Made by a program: the position numbers and the translations under genes. From a bacterium UBP2_UBA4780 (GTDB lineage Bacteria; Edwardsbacteria; AC1; EtOH8): DNA of 8,394 bases. Where the stretch lies: positions 1,452-9,845 of the forward strand of contig DHHE01000165.1 of assembly GCA_002403115.1 (NCBI GenBank), written 5' to 3'. Below are positions 1-6,000 of the stretch, one piece after another. The stretch's first letter is position 1, and each line of letters begins with the position of its first letter. Below the pieces are notes generated by a model that saw only the letters and a program-made list of their open reading frames with translations, searched no databases and had not been told where the DNA came from.

Positions 1-1101
1 TGCCTGGCCGGGAACGGCCGGGCCCTGGTGATAGACCACCACTGCACCGACCTGTCGCTGGTGCCCGAGTACTGGATAAGGCAGGCCCGGAGCACCATCA
101 AGCTGACCTACGGGCACACCTCGCACGGCAGCCAGGTGGTCACCGGCATGGAGGCCCTGCTGGACAGCTTTCCGGTCTATCAGTTTTTTAACGACCATGC
201 CTATTATCGCTACGGCGGGGGAAACCCCCAGGCGCCGGACACGGTCATGTCCTTCTGGGATTACGTTCCCGGCGGCGACCTGGGGAATCCGAACTGGACG
301 GCCTGGGCCGGACTGACCGACACCATGCTCTCCAACGCCAACGGCGCGTATACAATCTATCCCCATCTTCGCAACCTGGTGGTGTGGTCTTGGTGCGGCC
401 AGGTCAGCTGGGCTGATTCCGGCAATATCGCCACCTATCTTTCTCTTATGACCCAGCTGGAGCTGGCATACCCCGGGGCGACCTTCGTCTACATGACCAG
501 CCACCTGGACGGCACCGGGGCGTCCGGAAACCTCAACCTCCGCAACAACCAGATACGCTCGTACTGCCAGGCCAACGACAAACTGCTGTTCGACTTCGCC
601 GACATCGAGAGCTATGATCCGGACGGGCTGGTGAACTACATGCCGCTCTACGCCGACGACAACTGCGACTACGACAGCAGCGGTTACGCCAGGAATTGGG
701 CCCAATCCTGGATCGCCCGCAATCCGGACCACGAGCTGGCCCGGCTGGCGGCCGCCTGCGGGGACTGCGCCCATTCCCAGAGGCTCAACTGCATACTCAA
801 GGGCCGGGCCTTCTGGTGGATGGTTGCCAGGCTGGCCGGCTGGGAGGGGCCGTCGGGCGTGGCCGGGGAAAAACCGCAGCCACTGACGGCCCAGGGATTC
901 ACCGTCTGGCCCGACCCGGTCAGGTCGCTTTCTGAACTGAGGTTCTCGGCCCCGGGCAGTTACCGGATATTCAACGCCCTGGGGCAGCTGGTGGCCGAGT
1001 GCGACGGCCGGACGCCGCCAAACAAGATGGTCCGGGCCGGACATTACTTCGTCCGGGAGCAGACCAGCGGGGCCTGCCGCCGGGTGGCGGTGGTCCGCTG
1101 A
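1..1101 (+). CDS. Secreted SGNH-hydrolase-like protein with T9SS-type sorting tail (5' partial)
   Basis: The frame is open from the first base, so the true start and any signal peptide lie upstream; 366 residues are visible, and the GTG at 28 is just an internal valine. Near the visible N-terminus is a GHTSHGSQ block (about residues 38-45), followed by WSWCGQ (129-134), a YMTSHLDG block around His168/Asp170, and a Cys cluster (C253, C256, C264) in a CAHSQ..NC context. These blocks recall SGNH/GDSL-like secreted proteins of FCB bacteria, but I cannot assign catalytic residues or a substrate. The last 67 residues (from about F300) have the pattern of a type IX secretion C-terminal domain: a V.P.PV opening, an RIFNALGQLV strand, AGHYFV, and a final basic VAVVR. 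Export through the outer membrane is therefore inferred. The gene is separated from queE by a long repeat-rich gap, so they are probably unrelated. Family call moderate; coding status very likely. Confidence 0.8.
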   Translation, partial: CLAGNGRALVIDHHCTDLSLVPEYWIRQARSTIKLTYGHTSHGSQVVTGMEALLDSFPVYQFFNDHAYYRYGGGNPQAPDTVMSFWDYVPGGDLGNPNWTAWAGLTDTMLSNANGAYTIYPHLRNLVVWSWCGQVSWADSGNIATYLSLMTQLELAYPGATFVYMTSHLDGTGASGNLNLRNNQIRSYCQANDKLLFDFADIESYDPDGLVNYMPLYADDNCDYDSSGYARNWAQSWIARNPDHELARLAAACGDCAHSQRLNCILKGRAFWWMVARLAGWEGPSGVAGEKPQPLTAQGFTVWPDPVRSLSELRFSAPGSYRIFNALGQLVAECDGRTPPNKMVRAGHYFVREQTSGACRRVAVVR

Positions 1102-1233
1102 ACGACGCTCTCAGGCGGGCGAAAACCGTACATTGTCCCTGGAAAGCGGCGATGCGAGACAATAGGGTGCCTCTATTTATTACCTTTTTGACCGCAGACG
1201 CGGTACTGCCTACGTAGCCAATACATCATAGGG

Positions 1234-1250
1234 CTACTACGGCGTAGTAG
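1234..1250. repeat. Perfect 17-bp palindrome (8-bp arms)
   Basis: CTACTACG (1234-1241) and CGTAGTAG (1243-1250) are exact reverse complements around a single central base at 1242. A second small palindrome, CTACGTAG, lies at 1210-1217, and GCCTAC (1208-1213) is complementary to GTAGGC (1247-1252), so larger folds are possible. The palindrome directly abuts the left end of the 124-bp inverted-end unit. It could be a binding site, an insertion target or part of a mobile repeat; the sequence alone does not decide. Confidence 0.6.
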
Positions 1251-1373
1251 GCTCGCCCAAATCCGTCATAAATATTTAGCAGGCTATAGCGCCCACCTGC
1301 TCCGCCTGCGCCTGCGCACAGAAGCGCTGCGGCGCACAGGTGCGGCGGATGCGGCTAACAGGCCGGGCGAGCC
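1250..1373. repeat. Candidate small mobile or REP-like repeat with 9-bp inverted ends
   Basis: GGCTCGCCC at 1250-1258 is the exact reverse complement of GGGCGAGCC at 1365-1373, bounding a 124-bp unit. Inside, CCTGCGCC (1305-1312) pairs with GGCGCACAGG (1331-1340) with a 2-base bulge, and TGCGCC/GGCGCA (1307-1312/1331-1336) is exact, so the unit could fold into a long imperfect hairpin. The GC-rich core contrasts with the AT-rich 1269-1279. I see no convincing target-site duplication and no protein-coding capacity. A non-autonomous element is a reasonable guess, but copy number elsewhere in the genome is unknown. Confidence 0.4.
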
Positions 1374-1557
1374 CGCGGAGATAATTTCGAGTCAAATGTT
1401 GCATCCGTAAAATCAATTATTGGCGTCCTCCACACTCCCCCTCGCACAGATCAAATAAGGCTAAACTCACGCCAAAGGCGCACAGGCGGGGCAAGCTTTG
1501 GTGCTTTGCGGTTGGGTCAAATGGTGAATATTTAGGGACACCCAAAATTCAATCCTC

Positions 1558-2232
1558 ATGACCGCCAAGATCGTAGAGATATTCCACTCCCTCCAGGGCG
1601 AGGGGCTGTTTTTGGGCCAGGAGACGACCTTCGTCCGCTTCCTGGGCTGCAACCTGTTCTGCTCCTACTGCGACACCCTCTACGCCCGCGACGAGAAGCG
1701 GGCGGCCGAGATGACCCTGGACCAGGTGCTCTCGGCCGTCAGCCTCACCGCCAAGCCCGGCCAGTTCGTCTCCCTGACCGGGGGCGAGCCCCTGCTGTGG
1801 GCGAAATTTGTGGCCGGGCTCGGTCCCAGGCTCAGGGAATGCGGCCTGAGGGTCTACCTGGAGACCAACGGGACCCTGGTCAAGGAGATGGCCGTGCTTT
1901 CGGACAAGGTCGACGCCGTGGCCATGGACATAAAGCCGCCGTCGGACTGCGGCCAGCAGCTGTGGGACACCCACCGGGAGTTCCTGGAACTGGTCAAGGA
2001 CCGGGCCTTCGTCAAGCTGGTGATCACCAGCGGCATCCTGCCCGACGAGGTGGAGAGGGCGGCCGGCCTGGTGGCCGGGGTCGGCAGGGGCATCCCGCTG
2101 GTGCTGCAGCCGGCCTCGGGGGAGCTGGCGCCGGACATGGGCCTGGTCCGGAAATACCAGGCGGCGGCCTCCAGGCAGCTGGACGACGTCAAGATCATAT
2201 TCCAGATGCACAAGCGGTGGGGGGTTCGCTGA
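1558..2232 (+). CDS. queE: 7-carboxy-7-deazaguanine synthase (radical SAM)
   Basis: QueE converts 6-carboxy-5,6,7,8-tetrahydropterin to 7-carboxy-7-deazaguanine, the radical-SAM step on the way to preQ0 and queuosine in tRNA; it acts in the cytoplasm. The 224-residue product starts with the family's opening KIVEIF.SLQGEG (residues 4-16), whose Gln/Gly/Glu residues contact substrate in known QueE enzymes. It carries the cluster motif C31-x3-C35-x2-C38 followed by DT, the SAM-binding GGEP (75-78), ETNGT (102-106) and MDIKPPS (123-129). The length is normal. The ATG at 1558 fits the family N-terminus exactly, and an in-frame stop at 1525-1527 leaves no earlier start. No Shine-Dalgarno precedes it, so a leaderless mRNA or unusual initiation is possible. 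No queC, queD or queF is adjacent. An rpmH promoter follows 118 bases after its stop, so it is probably a separate unit. Confidence 0.93.
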   Translation: MTAKIVEIFHSLQGEGLFLGQETTFVRFLGCNLFCSYCDTLYARDEKRAAEMTLDQVLSAVSLTAKPGQFVSLTGGEPLLWAKFVAGLGPRLRECGLRVYLETNGTLVKEMAVLSDKVDAVAMDIKPPSDCGQQLWDTHREFLELVKDRAFVKLVITSGILPDEVERAAGLVAGVGRGIPLVLQPASGELAPDMGLVRKYQAAASRQLDDVKIIFQMHKRWGVR

Positions 2233-2350
2233 AAGCGGGAAAGGCTTTTCACCACAAAGGCGCCAAGAAGCGGATGCCGTCCCTAAGGCCGGATAGCGCC
2301 CCTGGTGTCCCGGGGTTCAGGCCTAAAAAACCGCGGCACGGGCAGTGGCC

Positions 2351-2380
2351 TTGCAAAACGACCTCCGGATGGGGTATAAT
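2351..2380 (+). promoter_or_regulatory. Sigma-70-type promoter for the rpmH cluster
   Basis: A -35-like TTGCAA (2351-2356) and a consensus -10 TATAAT (2375-2380) are separated by 18 bases, with an expected start near 2387 and a short leader of about 37 nt to rpmH. The position directly before L34 is where a strong growth-related promoter is expected. The 118 bases between queE and this promoter hold no gene; a weak CCCC...GGGG fold lies near 2298-2314, without a T tract. Confidence 0.75.
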
Positions 2381-2386
2381 AAATAG

Positions 2387-2395
2387 TTTTCCACA
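2387..2395 (+). promoter_or_regulatory. DnaA-box-like site at the rpmH transcription start
   Basis: TTTTCCACA differs at one base from the DnaA box TTATCCACA and sits at the predicted start point. I found no second box nearby and no dnaA in the window, so this single site may be chance. It is noted because rpmH often lies beside oriC and dnaA. Confidence 0.25.
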
Positions 2396-2423
2396 AACCA
2401 AGCGAAACCATCTGGAGGAATAG

Positions 2424-2582
2424 ATGAAGCGCACCTACCAACCAAGCAAGGTCAAGCGCGCCAGAAAGCACGGGTTCCGGAAGAGGATGGCCACGGCCGA
2501 CGGCCGCAAGATACTGGCCCGGCGCCGGGCCAAGGGCCGGTGGAAGCTGACGGTATCGGACGAGAAGAAGGCCAAGAAGTAG
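2424..2582 (+). CDS. rpmH: 50S ribosomal protein L34
   Basis: This 52-residue, highly basic protein is a structural component of the large ribosomal subunit. It begins MKRTYQPSK, the near-invariant L34 opening, continues with KRARKHGFRKRM and has GRKILARRRAKGR in its second half, covering the family from end to end. A strong GGAGGA Shine-Dalgarno lies at 2414-2419, four bases before the ATG, making the start certain. It is the first gene of the rpmH-rnpA-yidD-yidC-jag cluster and follows the promoter at 2351-2380. Its last 43 bases are also read in another frame as the beginning of rnpA. The tail ends in a Lys-rich stretch, slightly longer than the shortest L34 proteins. Confidence 0.97.
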   Translation: MKRTYQPSKVKRARKHGFRKRMATADGRKILARRRAKGRWKLTVSDEKKAKK

Positions 2583-2953
2583 GGGCCGGCGCCCATGCCA
2601 GGCGGTTCCCCAAGGCCGAGCGCCTGCGGCGGTCAGGCGACATCCAGCTGGTCCTCTCCCGGGGCAGTCGCCATTCGCTGGGGGGCATGCAGCTCCTGAC
2701 GGCCGAGAGACCGGGCCGGGCCGGGACCAGAGCCGGGTTCATCGTCAAGAGGAAGCTGGGCTGCGCCTGCATGCGAAACCTCATGAAACGCCGGATGCGC
2801 GAGGCTTACCGGGACGTCAAGCACCGGCTGGGGCCGGGCCGGGACCTGGTGGTCTCGGCCACCGCGGTGCTGGATTACAAGGCGGTGAGGCGCAACCTGG
2901 AGGAGCTGCTGGCCCGGTCCGGAGCCATCGAAAACCATGGGAAACCTGAATAG
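2540..2953 (+). CDS. rnpA: Ribonuclease P protein component
   Basis: RnpA binds the catalytic RNase P RNA and helps cleave the 5' leader from precursor tRNAs. The family begins at ARRFPKAERLRRSGD (about residues 20-34 here). The RNR-type motif is the block at 69-91, with VKRKLG, then MRNLMKRRMREAYR, which supplies the basic RNA-contacting face. There is no ATG, GTG or TTG in this frame between the rpmH stop and the conserved core. The only standard start is GTG 2540, 43 bases inside rpmH, preceded by a weak AAGGG at 2532-2536. This gives 137 residues with an N-terminal extension of about 20. The frame is open back to 2387 across all of rpmH, recalling Thermus, where rnpA overlaps rpmH. Translation is likely coupled to rpmH. 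The identity is firm; the start is not. Confidence 0.9.
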   Translation: MEADGIGREEGQEVGAGAHARRFPKAERLRRSGDIQLVLSRGSRHSLGGMQLLTAERPGRAGTRAGFIVKRKLGCACMRNLMKRRMREAYRDVKHRLGPGRDLVVSATAVLDYKAVRRNLEELLARSGAIENHGKPE

Positions 2954-3191
2954 CTTCGCCGCCAGGGCCATCGTCCTGCTGGCGGACGGCTACCGCCTGA
3001 GCCTGGGGCTGGTCCTGCCCAACGCCTGCCGCTTCCACCCCACCTGCTCCCGCTATCTGCGGGAGGCGGTGGCGCGCCACGGGGCCTGGCGCGGCCTGTG
3101 GCTGGGCGCCAAAAGGCTGATGCGCTGCCACCCCTTCAACCCTGGCGGGTGCGACCCGGTGCCCGAAAAAAACCAAAACGAGACCGCATGA
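2937..3191 (+). CDS. yidD: Membrane protein insertion efficiency factor YidD
   Basis: YidD is a small, membrane-associated protein thought to help YidC insert inner-membrane proteins. The 84 residues show the family signature: CRFHPTCSRY (C31, C37), then RHGAWRGLWLGAKRL, RCHPFNPGG (C64) and DPVP near the end. The usual Tyr of GGYDPVP is Cys72 here. The N-terminal 30 residues form the amphipathic membrane-binding helix. The gene overlaps the end of rnpA by 17 bases and its stop overlaps the yidC start (ATGA), so translation is probably coupled. Only a distant GGAG (2921-2924) precedes the ATG. Confidence 0.94.
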   Translation: MGNLNSFAARAIVLLADGYRLSLGLVLPNACRFHPTCSRYLREAVARHGAWRGLWLGAKRLMRCHPFNPGGCDPVPEKNQNETA

Positions 3192-4765
3192 CAGCAAACA
3201 CCAGAACCATACTGGCGCTATTCCTGATATTCGGGGTGTTCATCGCCTTCCAGTACCTGGCGCCCAAGAGCCAGGCTCCGAAAGCTCCGGACAAGCCCCA
3301 GGCCGCACCGATCCCCGTCCCGGCCGAGCTGCCGGTGGCGGGCCAGACCCTGGCGACGCCGGCCCCGGTGCCGAAGACGGCCGAGCCGGCTGAGATAAGG
3401 GAGCTGGCCATGGCCTCGGACGGCCTGGCGGTCAGGTTTTCCAGCCTGGGGGCGGCGCTGACCGAGTGCCGGCTGGAGAGATACCTGGGGCCCGACGGCC
3501 GGCCGGTCCAACTGATACCCGAGGGCGGGTCGGCCCTGGGACTGGAGGTCCAGGCGGGGGGGCGGGCTTTCGACCTTTCGCAGCATCCCTACTCGGTGGC
3601 CGAGGAGGGGCGGGACAAGGTGGTCTTCGAGACCAAGATCGAGGGCCTGCTGGTTCGCAAGAGCTACACCGTCCTGGAAGGCGGGTTGGGGCTGCTGTTG
3701 GCGGTGGAGATCCTGCCCGGCTCCGGGGAGGCCCGGATCGGCCCCAGGTACCGGATCTCCTGGGGCTGCGGGCTGAACTCGACCGAGAAGGACCGCAAGC
3801 AGGACCTGAACGCCTTCGGGGCGCTGGCCATGCTGGGCGATGAGCTGGTAACCGACAACCTGAAGAAGCTGGCCAAGCCCGACCTGGCCGAGATCGACGG
3901 AAACATAGTCTACAGCGGGGTGCGCACCAAGTACTTCCTGGCGGCCATGGTCCCCCAGACGGGGCGGGCGGTCTCGGTCAAGCAGGGGCTGGCCGGTCAG
4001 GAGCGGGCCACCAGCGCACTGGCCCTTACCGCCCAGGGCCCGGTGGTCGACAGCATCAAAATCTACCTGGGACCCATCGAGCACCGGAGGCTGGCCCAGG
4101 TGCACCCCGGCCTGGACAGGGTGGCCGACACCGGCTGGAAGTGGCTGCAATGGATATCGCGGGGGATACTCTCCATCCTGACGGCCATCAACCGGGCAGT
4201 GCCCAACTGGGGGCTGGTGATCATCATCTTCTCGGCCCTGATGAAGCTGGTCTTCTTCCCGCTGACCTACACCGGCATGAAGTCCATGAAGCGGATGCAG
4301 CAGATCCAGCCCAAGATGAAGAAGCTCCAGGAGCAGTACAAGGGCGACCAGGCCAGGATAAGCCGGGAGACCATGGCCCTATACAAGAAGCACGGGGCCA
4401 ACCCGCTTTCGGGATGCCTGCCGCTTCTGATCCAGATGCCCATCTTCTTCGCCCTGTTCCAGCTGCTGTCCAACACCATCGAGCTGAGGCAGGCCTCGTT
4501 CGTCCTGTGGCTGGCCGACCTCTCGGTCAAGGACCCGTACTACGTGCTGCCGGTGCTGATGGGCATCGCCATGTTCATCCAGCAGAAACTGACCGTGGTC
4601 GACCCCAAGCAGAAGATGATGGTCTACATCATGCCGGTGTTCATGGCCGTCATCTTCCTCAGCATGCCGGCCGGGCTCAACCTCTACTGGCTGACCAACA
4701 ACGTGCTCTCCATCGGGGAGCAGTACCTGATCCACGTGCGCACCCAGCCCCTCCCCCAGGACTGA
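3188..4765 (+). CDS. yidC: Membrane protein insertase YidC
   Basis: YidC inserts and folds inner-membrane proteins alone or with SecYEG. The 525 residues have the Gram-negative layout. A first membrane helix (about 7-25) is followed by a Pro/Ala-rich linker, then a large periplasmic beta domain (about 70-310). The conserved C-terminal insertase core follows from about 317, with NWG at the start of its first core helix, the cytoplasmic SMKRMQQIQPKMKKLQEQYK hairpin, NPLSGCLPLLIQMPIFFALF, ELRQASFVLWLADLS, DPYYVLPVLMG and the closing MPAGLNLYW helix. The hydrophilic-groove positive charge, Arg366 in E. coli, is Lys353 here. The start at 3188 overlaps the yidD stop by four bases; a longer open frame from 3098 would add a non-family basic segment and run through yidD. 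It ends 48 bases before jag. Confidence 0.97.
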   Translation: MTANTRTILALFLIFGVFIAFQYLAPKSQAPKAPDKPQAAPIPVPAELPVAGQTLATPAPVPKTAEPAEIRELAMASDGLAVRFSSLGAALTECRLERYLGPDGRPVQLIPEGGSALGLEVQAGGRAFDLSQHPYSVAEEGRDKVVFETKIEGLLVRKSYTVLEGGLGLLLAVEILPGSGEARIGPRYRISWGCGLNSTEKDRKQDLNAFGALAMLGDELVTDNLKKLAKPDLAEIDGNIVYSGVRTKYFLAAMVPQTGRAVSVKQGLAGQERATSALALTAQGPVVDSIKIYLGPIEHRRLAQVHPGLDRVADTGWKWLQWISRGILSILTAINRAVPNWGLVIIIFSALMKLVFFPLTYTGMKSMKRMQQIQPKMKKLQEQYKGDQARISRETMALYKKHGANPLSGCLPLLIQMPIFFALFQLLSNTIELRQASFVLWLADLSVKDPYYVLPVLMGIAMFIQQKLTVVDPKQKMMVYIMPVFMAVIFLSMPAGLNLYWLTNNVLSIGEQYLIHVRTQPLPQD

Positions 4766-4813
4766 GGCGGCGTCGGCATCAGACCACAAACACCACCACC
4801 AATGCGAGGACCA

Positions 4814-5857
4814 ATGAGCATCATCGAGAAAGAGGGCAAGACGGTAGAGCAGGCCATCGAGAAGGGCCTGAAGGAAATGGGGCTTTCCCGGGACGAGGTC
4901 CAGGTCGAGATAGTCAGCCTGGGGTCTTCCGGGTTCCTGGGGGTGCTGGGCGGCCGGCCGGCCAAGGTCAGGCTGAACGTCCAGGTCCAGCCCCGGGTGA
5001 AGCGGATCGTGGAGACGATACTGGCCAAGATGGGGTTCCCGGGAACGGTGCGTTCCTTCAGTGAGGACGGCGGCCGGCTGACGGCCCTCATCGAGTCGGA
5101 GCTGGGCGAGAATCCCCTCCAGGCCAACAACGGAGCGGCACTGGACGCCATGGAGTATCTGATCGGCAAGATCTTCCACGAGTCCGAGCAGGACATCCAT
5201 CTGGACATCGGCGGATTCAGGCAGAGCCAGGGCAACCACCTGAAGACCCTGGCCCTGGAACTGGCCAGGAAGGTCAAGGAGACCGGTCAGGAGCAGAAGC
5301 TGGCGCCGATGCCGCCCCATCAGCGCAAGGTGATCCACAAGGCACTGGAGAACCATCCGGACGTCAGGACTTTCGCCGTGGGCGAGGGCGACCGCCGCCG
5401 GGTGATAATCGCCCCCCGGCAAAGCCCTTCGACGGGTTCGGCAAGCTCACCGCAGGCAGGCTCAGGGCATCGCCCGGGGCCGGCACCCCGGCCCCCCGAC
5501 ACCGCCCGGCACTCGGGGCAGACCCCCAGGCAGGCCGGACCCCAGGCCCCCCACAAGCCCAGGCCCCAACCCGAGGCCAAACCCCAGCCTGAGCCCAGGC
5601 AGAAAACCACAGGCAAGCCCGGCAGGAGGGACTCGGGCCGCAAACCCCAGGTCAAGCCACCCCGCCCGCAGGAACGCCAGGAACAAGCCCCACGGTCCGG
5701 CATGGGGCAGGCTTCCCGGCCCGTAAAAACCCAGGAGAGGGCGGAATCTGCCCGCCAGGCCGCGGCGCCTCCGCCTCAGGCCGCCCCCCCCCTCAGCCCG
5801 GGCGGGCAGGAGACAGGCTTCGTGCCCCGGAGCAAGAAGAAGCCCAGGCGGTCCTGA
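4814..5857 (+). CDS. jag: Jag/KhpB-type RNA-binding protein with long disordered tail
   Basis: Jag/KhpB is an RNA-binding protein, implicated in cell-envelope and division control in other bacteria. Order of domains: Jag_N (about 1-52, with the SLGSSGFLGVLGGRPAKV core), a KH domain (about 57-130) and an R3H domain (about 135-201, PMPPHQRKVIH with R171 and H175, then DRRRVIIAP). In the KH domain the nucleic-acid-gripping GXXG loop reads ANNG (104-107), losing the first Gly and the usual basic residues. From about 202 to 347 a Pro/Gln/Arg-rich, low-complexity basic tail follows, far beyond the usual length of about 200-250 residues. It begins with a segment encoded by a repeat-like sequence. 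The ATG at 4814 follows GAGGA (4806-4810) and fits Jag_N; an in-frame ATG at 4802 lacks a ribosome site. Next to yidC, as usual. Confidence 0.92.
   Translation: MSIIEKEGKTVEQAIEKGLKEMGLSRDEVQVEIVSLGSSGFLGVLGGRPAKVRLNVQVQPRVKRIVETILAKMGFPGTVRSFSEDGGRLTALIESELGENPLQANNGAALDAMEYLIGKIFHESEQDIHLDIGGFRQSQGNHLKTLALELARKVKETGQEQKLAPMPPHQRKVIHKALENHPDVRTFAVGEGDRRRVIIAPRQSPSTGSASSPQAGSGHRPGPAPRPPDTARHSGQTPRQAGPQAPHKPRPQPEAKPQPEPRQKTTGKPGRRDSGRKPQVKPPRPQERQEQAPRSGMGQASRPVKTQERAESARQAAAPPPQAAPPLSPGGQETGFVPRSKKKPRRS
5424..5467. repeat. REP-like sequence embedded in the jag coding frame
   Basis: The segment opens GCCCTTCGACGGG and contains CAAGCTCACCG and GGCAGGCTCAGGGC, with GCCCT/AGGGC inverted ends. 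From memory, CTTCGACAAGCTCACC-type strings are a common dispersed palindromic repeat in many bacterial genomes, usually between genes. Here it is read in frame as a Ser/Gly/Ala-rich stretch (about residues 204-218) directly after the R3H domain. That it is an inserted repeat is inference. Confidence 0.4.
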
Positions 5858-5871
5858 CGCGGCCGCCAGGA

Positions 5872-5899
5872 ATATACATAGCAAAATTTCTATATATAT
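5872..5899. promoter_or_regulatory. AT-rich inverted repeat just upstream of the zinc-ribbon promoter
   Basis: ATATA-c-ATAG (5872-5881) pairs with CTAT-a-TATAT (5890-5899), nine pairs with one mismatch around an AAATTT-containing centre, ending six bases before the -35 box. It could be an operator, an UP-like element or a weak end structure for the jag transcript; there is no T tract typical of an intrinsic terminator. Confidence 0.3.
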
Positions 5900-5905
5900 C
5901 GGGTA

Positions 5906-5934
5906 TTGACAAACCGGACGATTTCTGCTATCAT
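5906..5934 (+). promoter_or_regulatory. Strong sigma-70-type promoter for the zinc-ribbon leader
   Basis: A perfect -35 TTGACA (5906-5911) and a -10 TATCAT (5929-5934) have the ideal 17-base spacing. Transcription should start near 5941, giving a leader of about 93 nt before the zinc-ribbon gene, or a short RNA of about 60 nt if the following hairpin terminates. Confidence 0.85.
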
Positions 5935-5961
5935 TACCATTGTAAACAACCAAGCGTCCGG

Positions 5962-6000
5962 AGAAACCCCGTACCAGTTGTTAACTGTACGGGGTTTCTT
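5962..6000 (+). terminator. Leader hairpin with terminator-like form (attenuator or sRNA end)
   Basis: AGAAACCCCGTAC (5962-5974) and GTACGGGGTTTCT (5987-5999) are exact complements, 13 base pairs. Inside, AGTT/AACT (5976-5979/5983-5986) adds four pairs after a bulged C, with a GTT loop. Seen as an intrinsic terminator, the stem CCCCGTAC/GTACGGGG is followed by TTTCTT. It lies between a promoter and its gene, so it would act as an attenuator or end a short RNA. The run of T is short and interrupted, so it may instead be a stable 5' leader structure. Confidence 0.65.

Larger units (their letters stand above)
1102..1557. other. Gene-free, repeat-rich intergenic stretch
   Basis: About 456 bases without a credible gene on either strand. 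The first part has a weak stem (ATTGTC 1132-1137 with GACAAT 1158-1163) followed by a T-rich run near 1185-1189; this is a poor candidate terminator for the upstream gene. The middle holds a perfect palindrome and a 124-bp unit with inverted ends, both listed separately. The right part is less GC-rich and carries short exact repeats of the middle: GGCGCACAGG at 1331-1340 and 1477-1486, AATATTTAG at 1271-1279 and 1527-1535, and GTCAAATG at 1391-1398 and 1515-1522. An imperfect stem pairs CCAAAG (1472-1477) with CTTTGG (1496-1501). I see no clear -35/-10 pair and no Shine-Dalgarno before queE. The pattern suggests decayed mobile repeats; that is inference. Confidence 0.6.

Noticed and set aside
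1381..1400. tRNA-like TTCGAGTC string
   Set aside because: No acceptor stem, anticodon arm or CCA end can be built around it.
1440..1557. preQ1 riboswitch before queE
   Set aside because: I looked for the compact preQ1 aptamer because queE is a common target gene, but found neither its stem nor its A-rich tail.
1467..1652. Short minus-strand frame across the queE start
   Set aside because: It overlaps the conserved QueE N-terminus antisense and has no recognisable domain.
2595..2600. ATG just before the RnpA core
   Set aside because: It is in the wrong frame and would need a frameshift to enter rnpA.
3098..3187. Upstream GTG start for yidC
   Set aside because: It would add a basic non-family segment and overlap yidD; the ATG at 3188 gives the membrane-anchor N-terminus and an ATGA coupling.
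4802..4813. Earlier in-frame ATG for jag
   Set aside because: It has no ribosome site, and the GAGGA at 4806-4810 lies downstream of it, serving the ATG at 4814.
3218..5422. Long minus-strand open frames opposite yidC and jag
   Set aside because: Low-complexity shadow translations of conserved genes, with no ribosome sites or family motifs.
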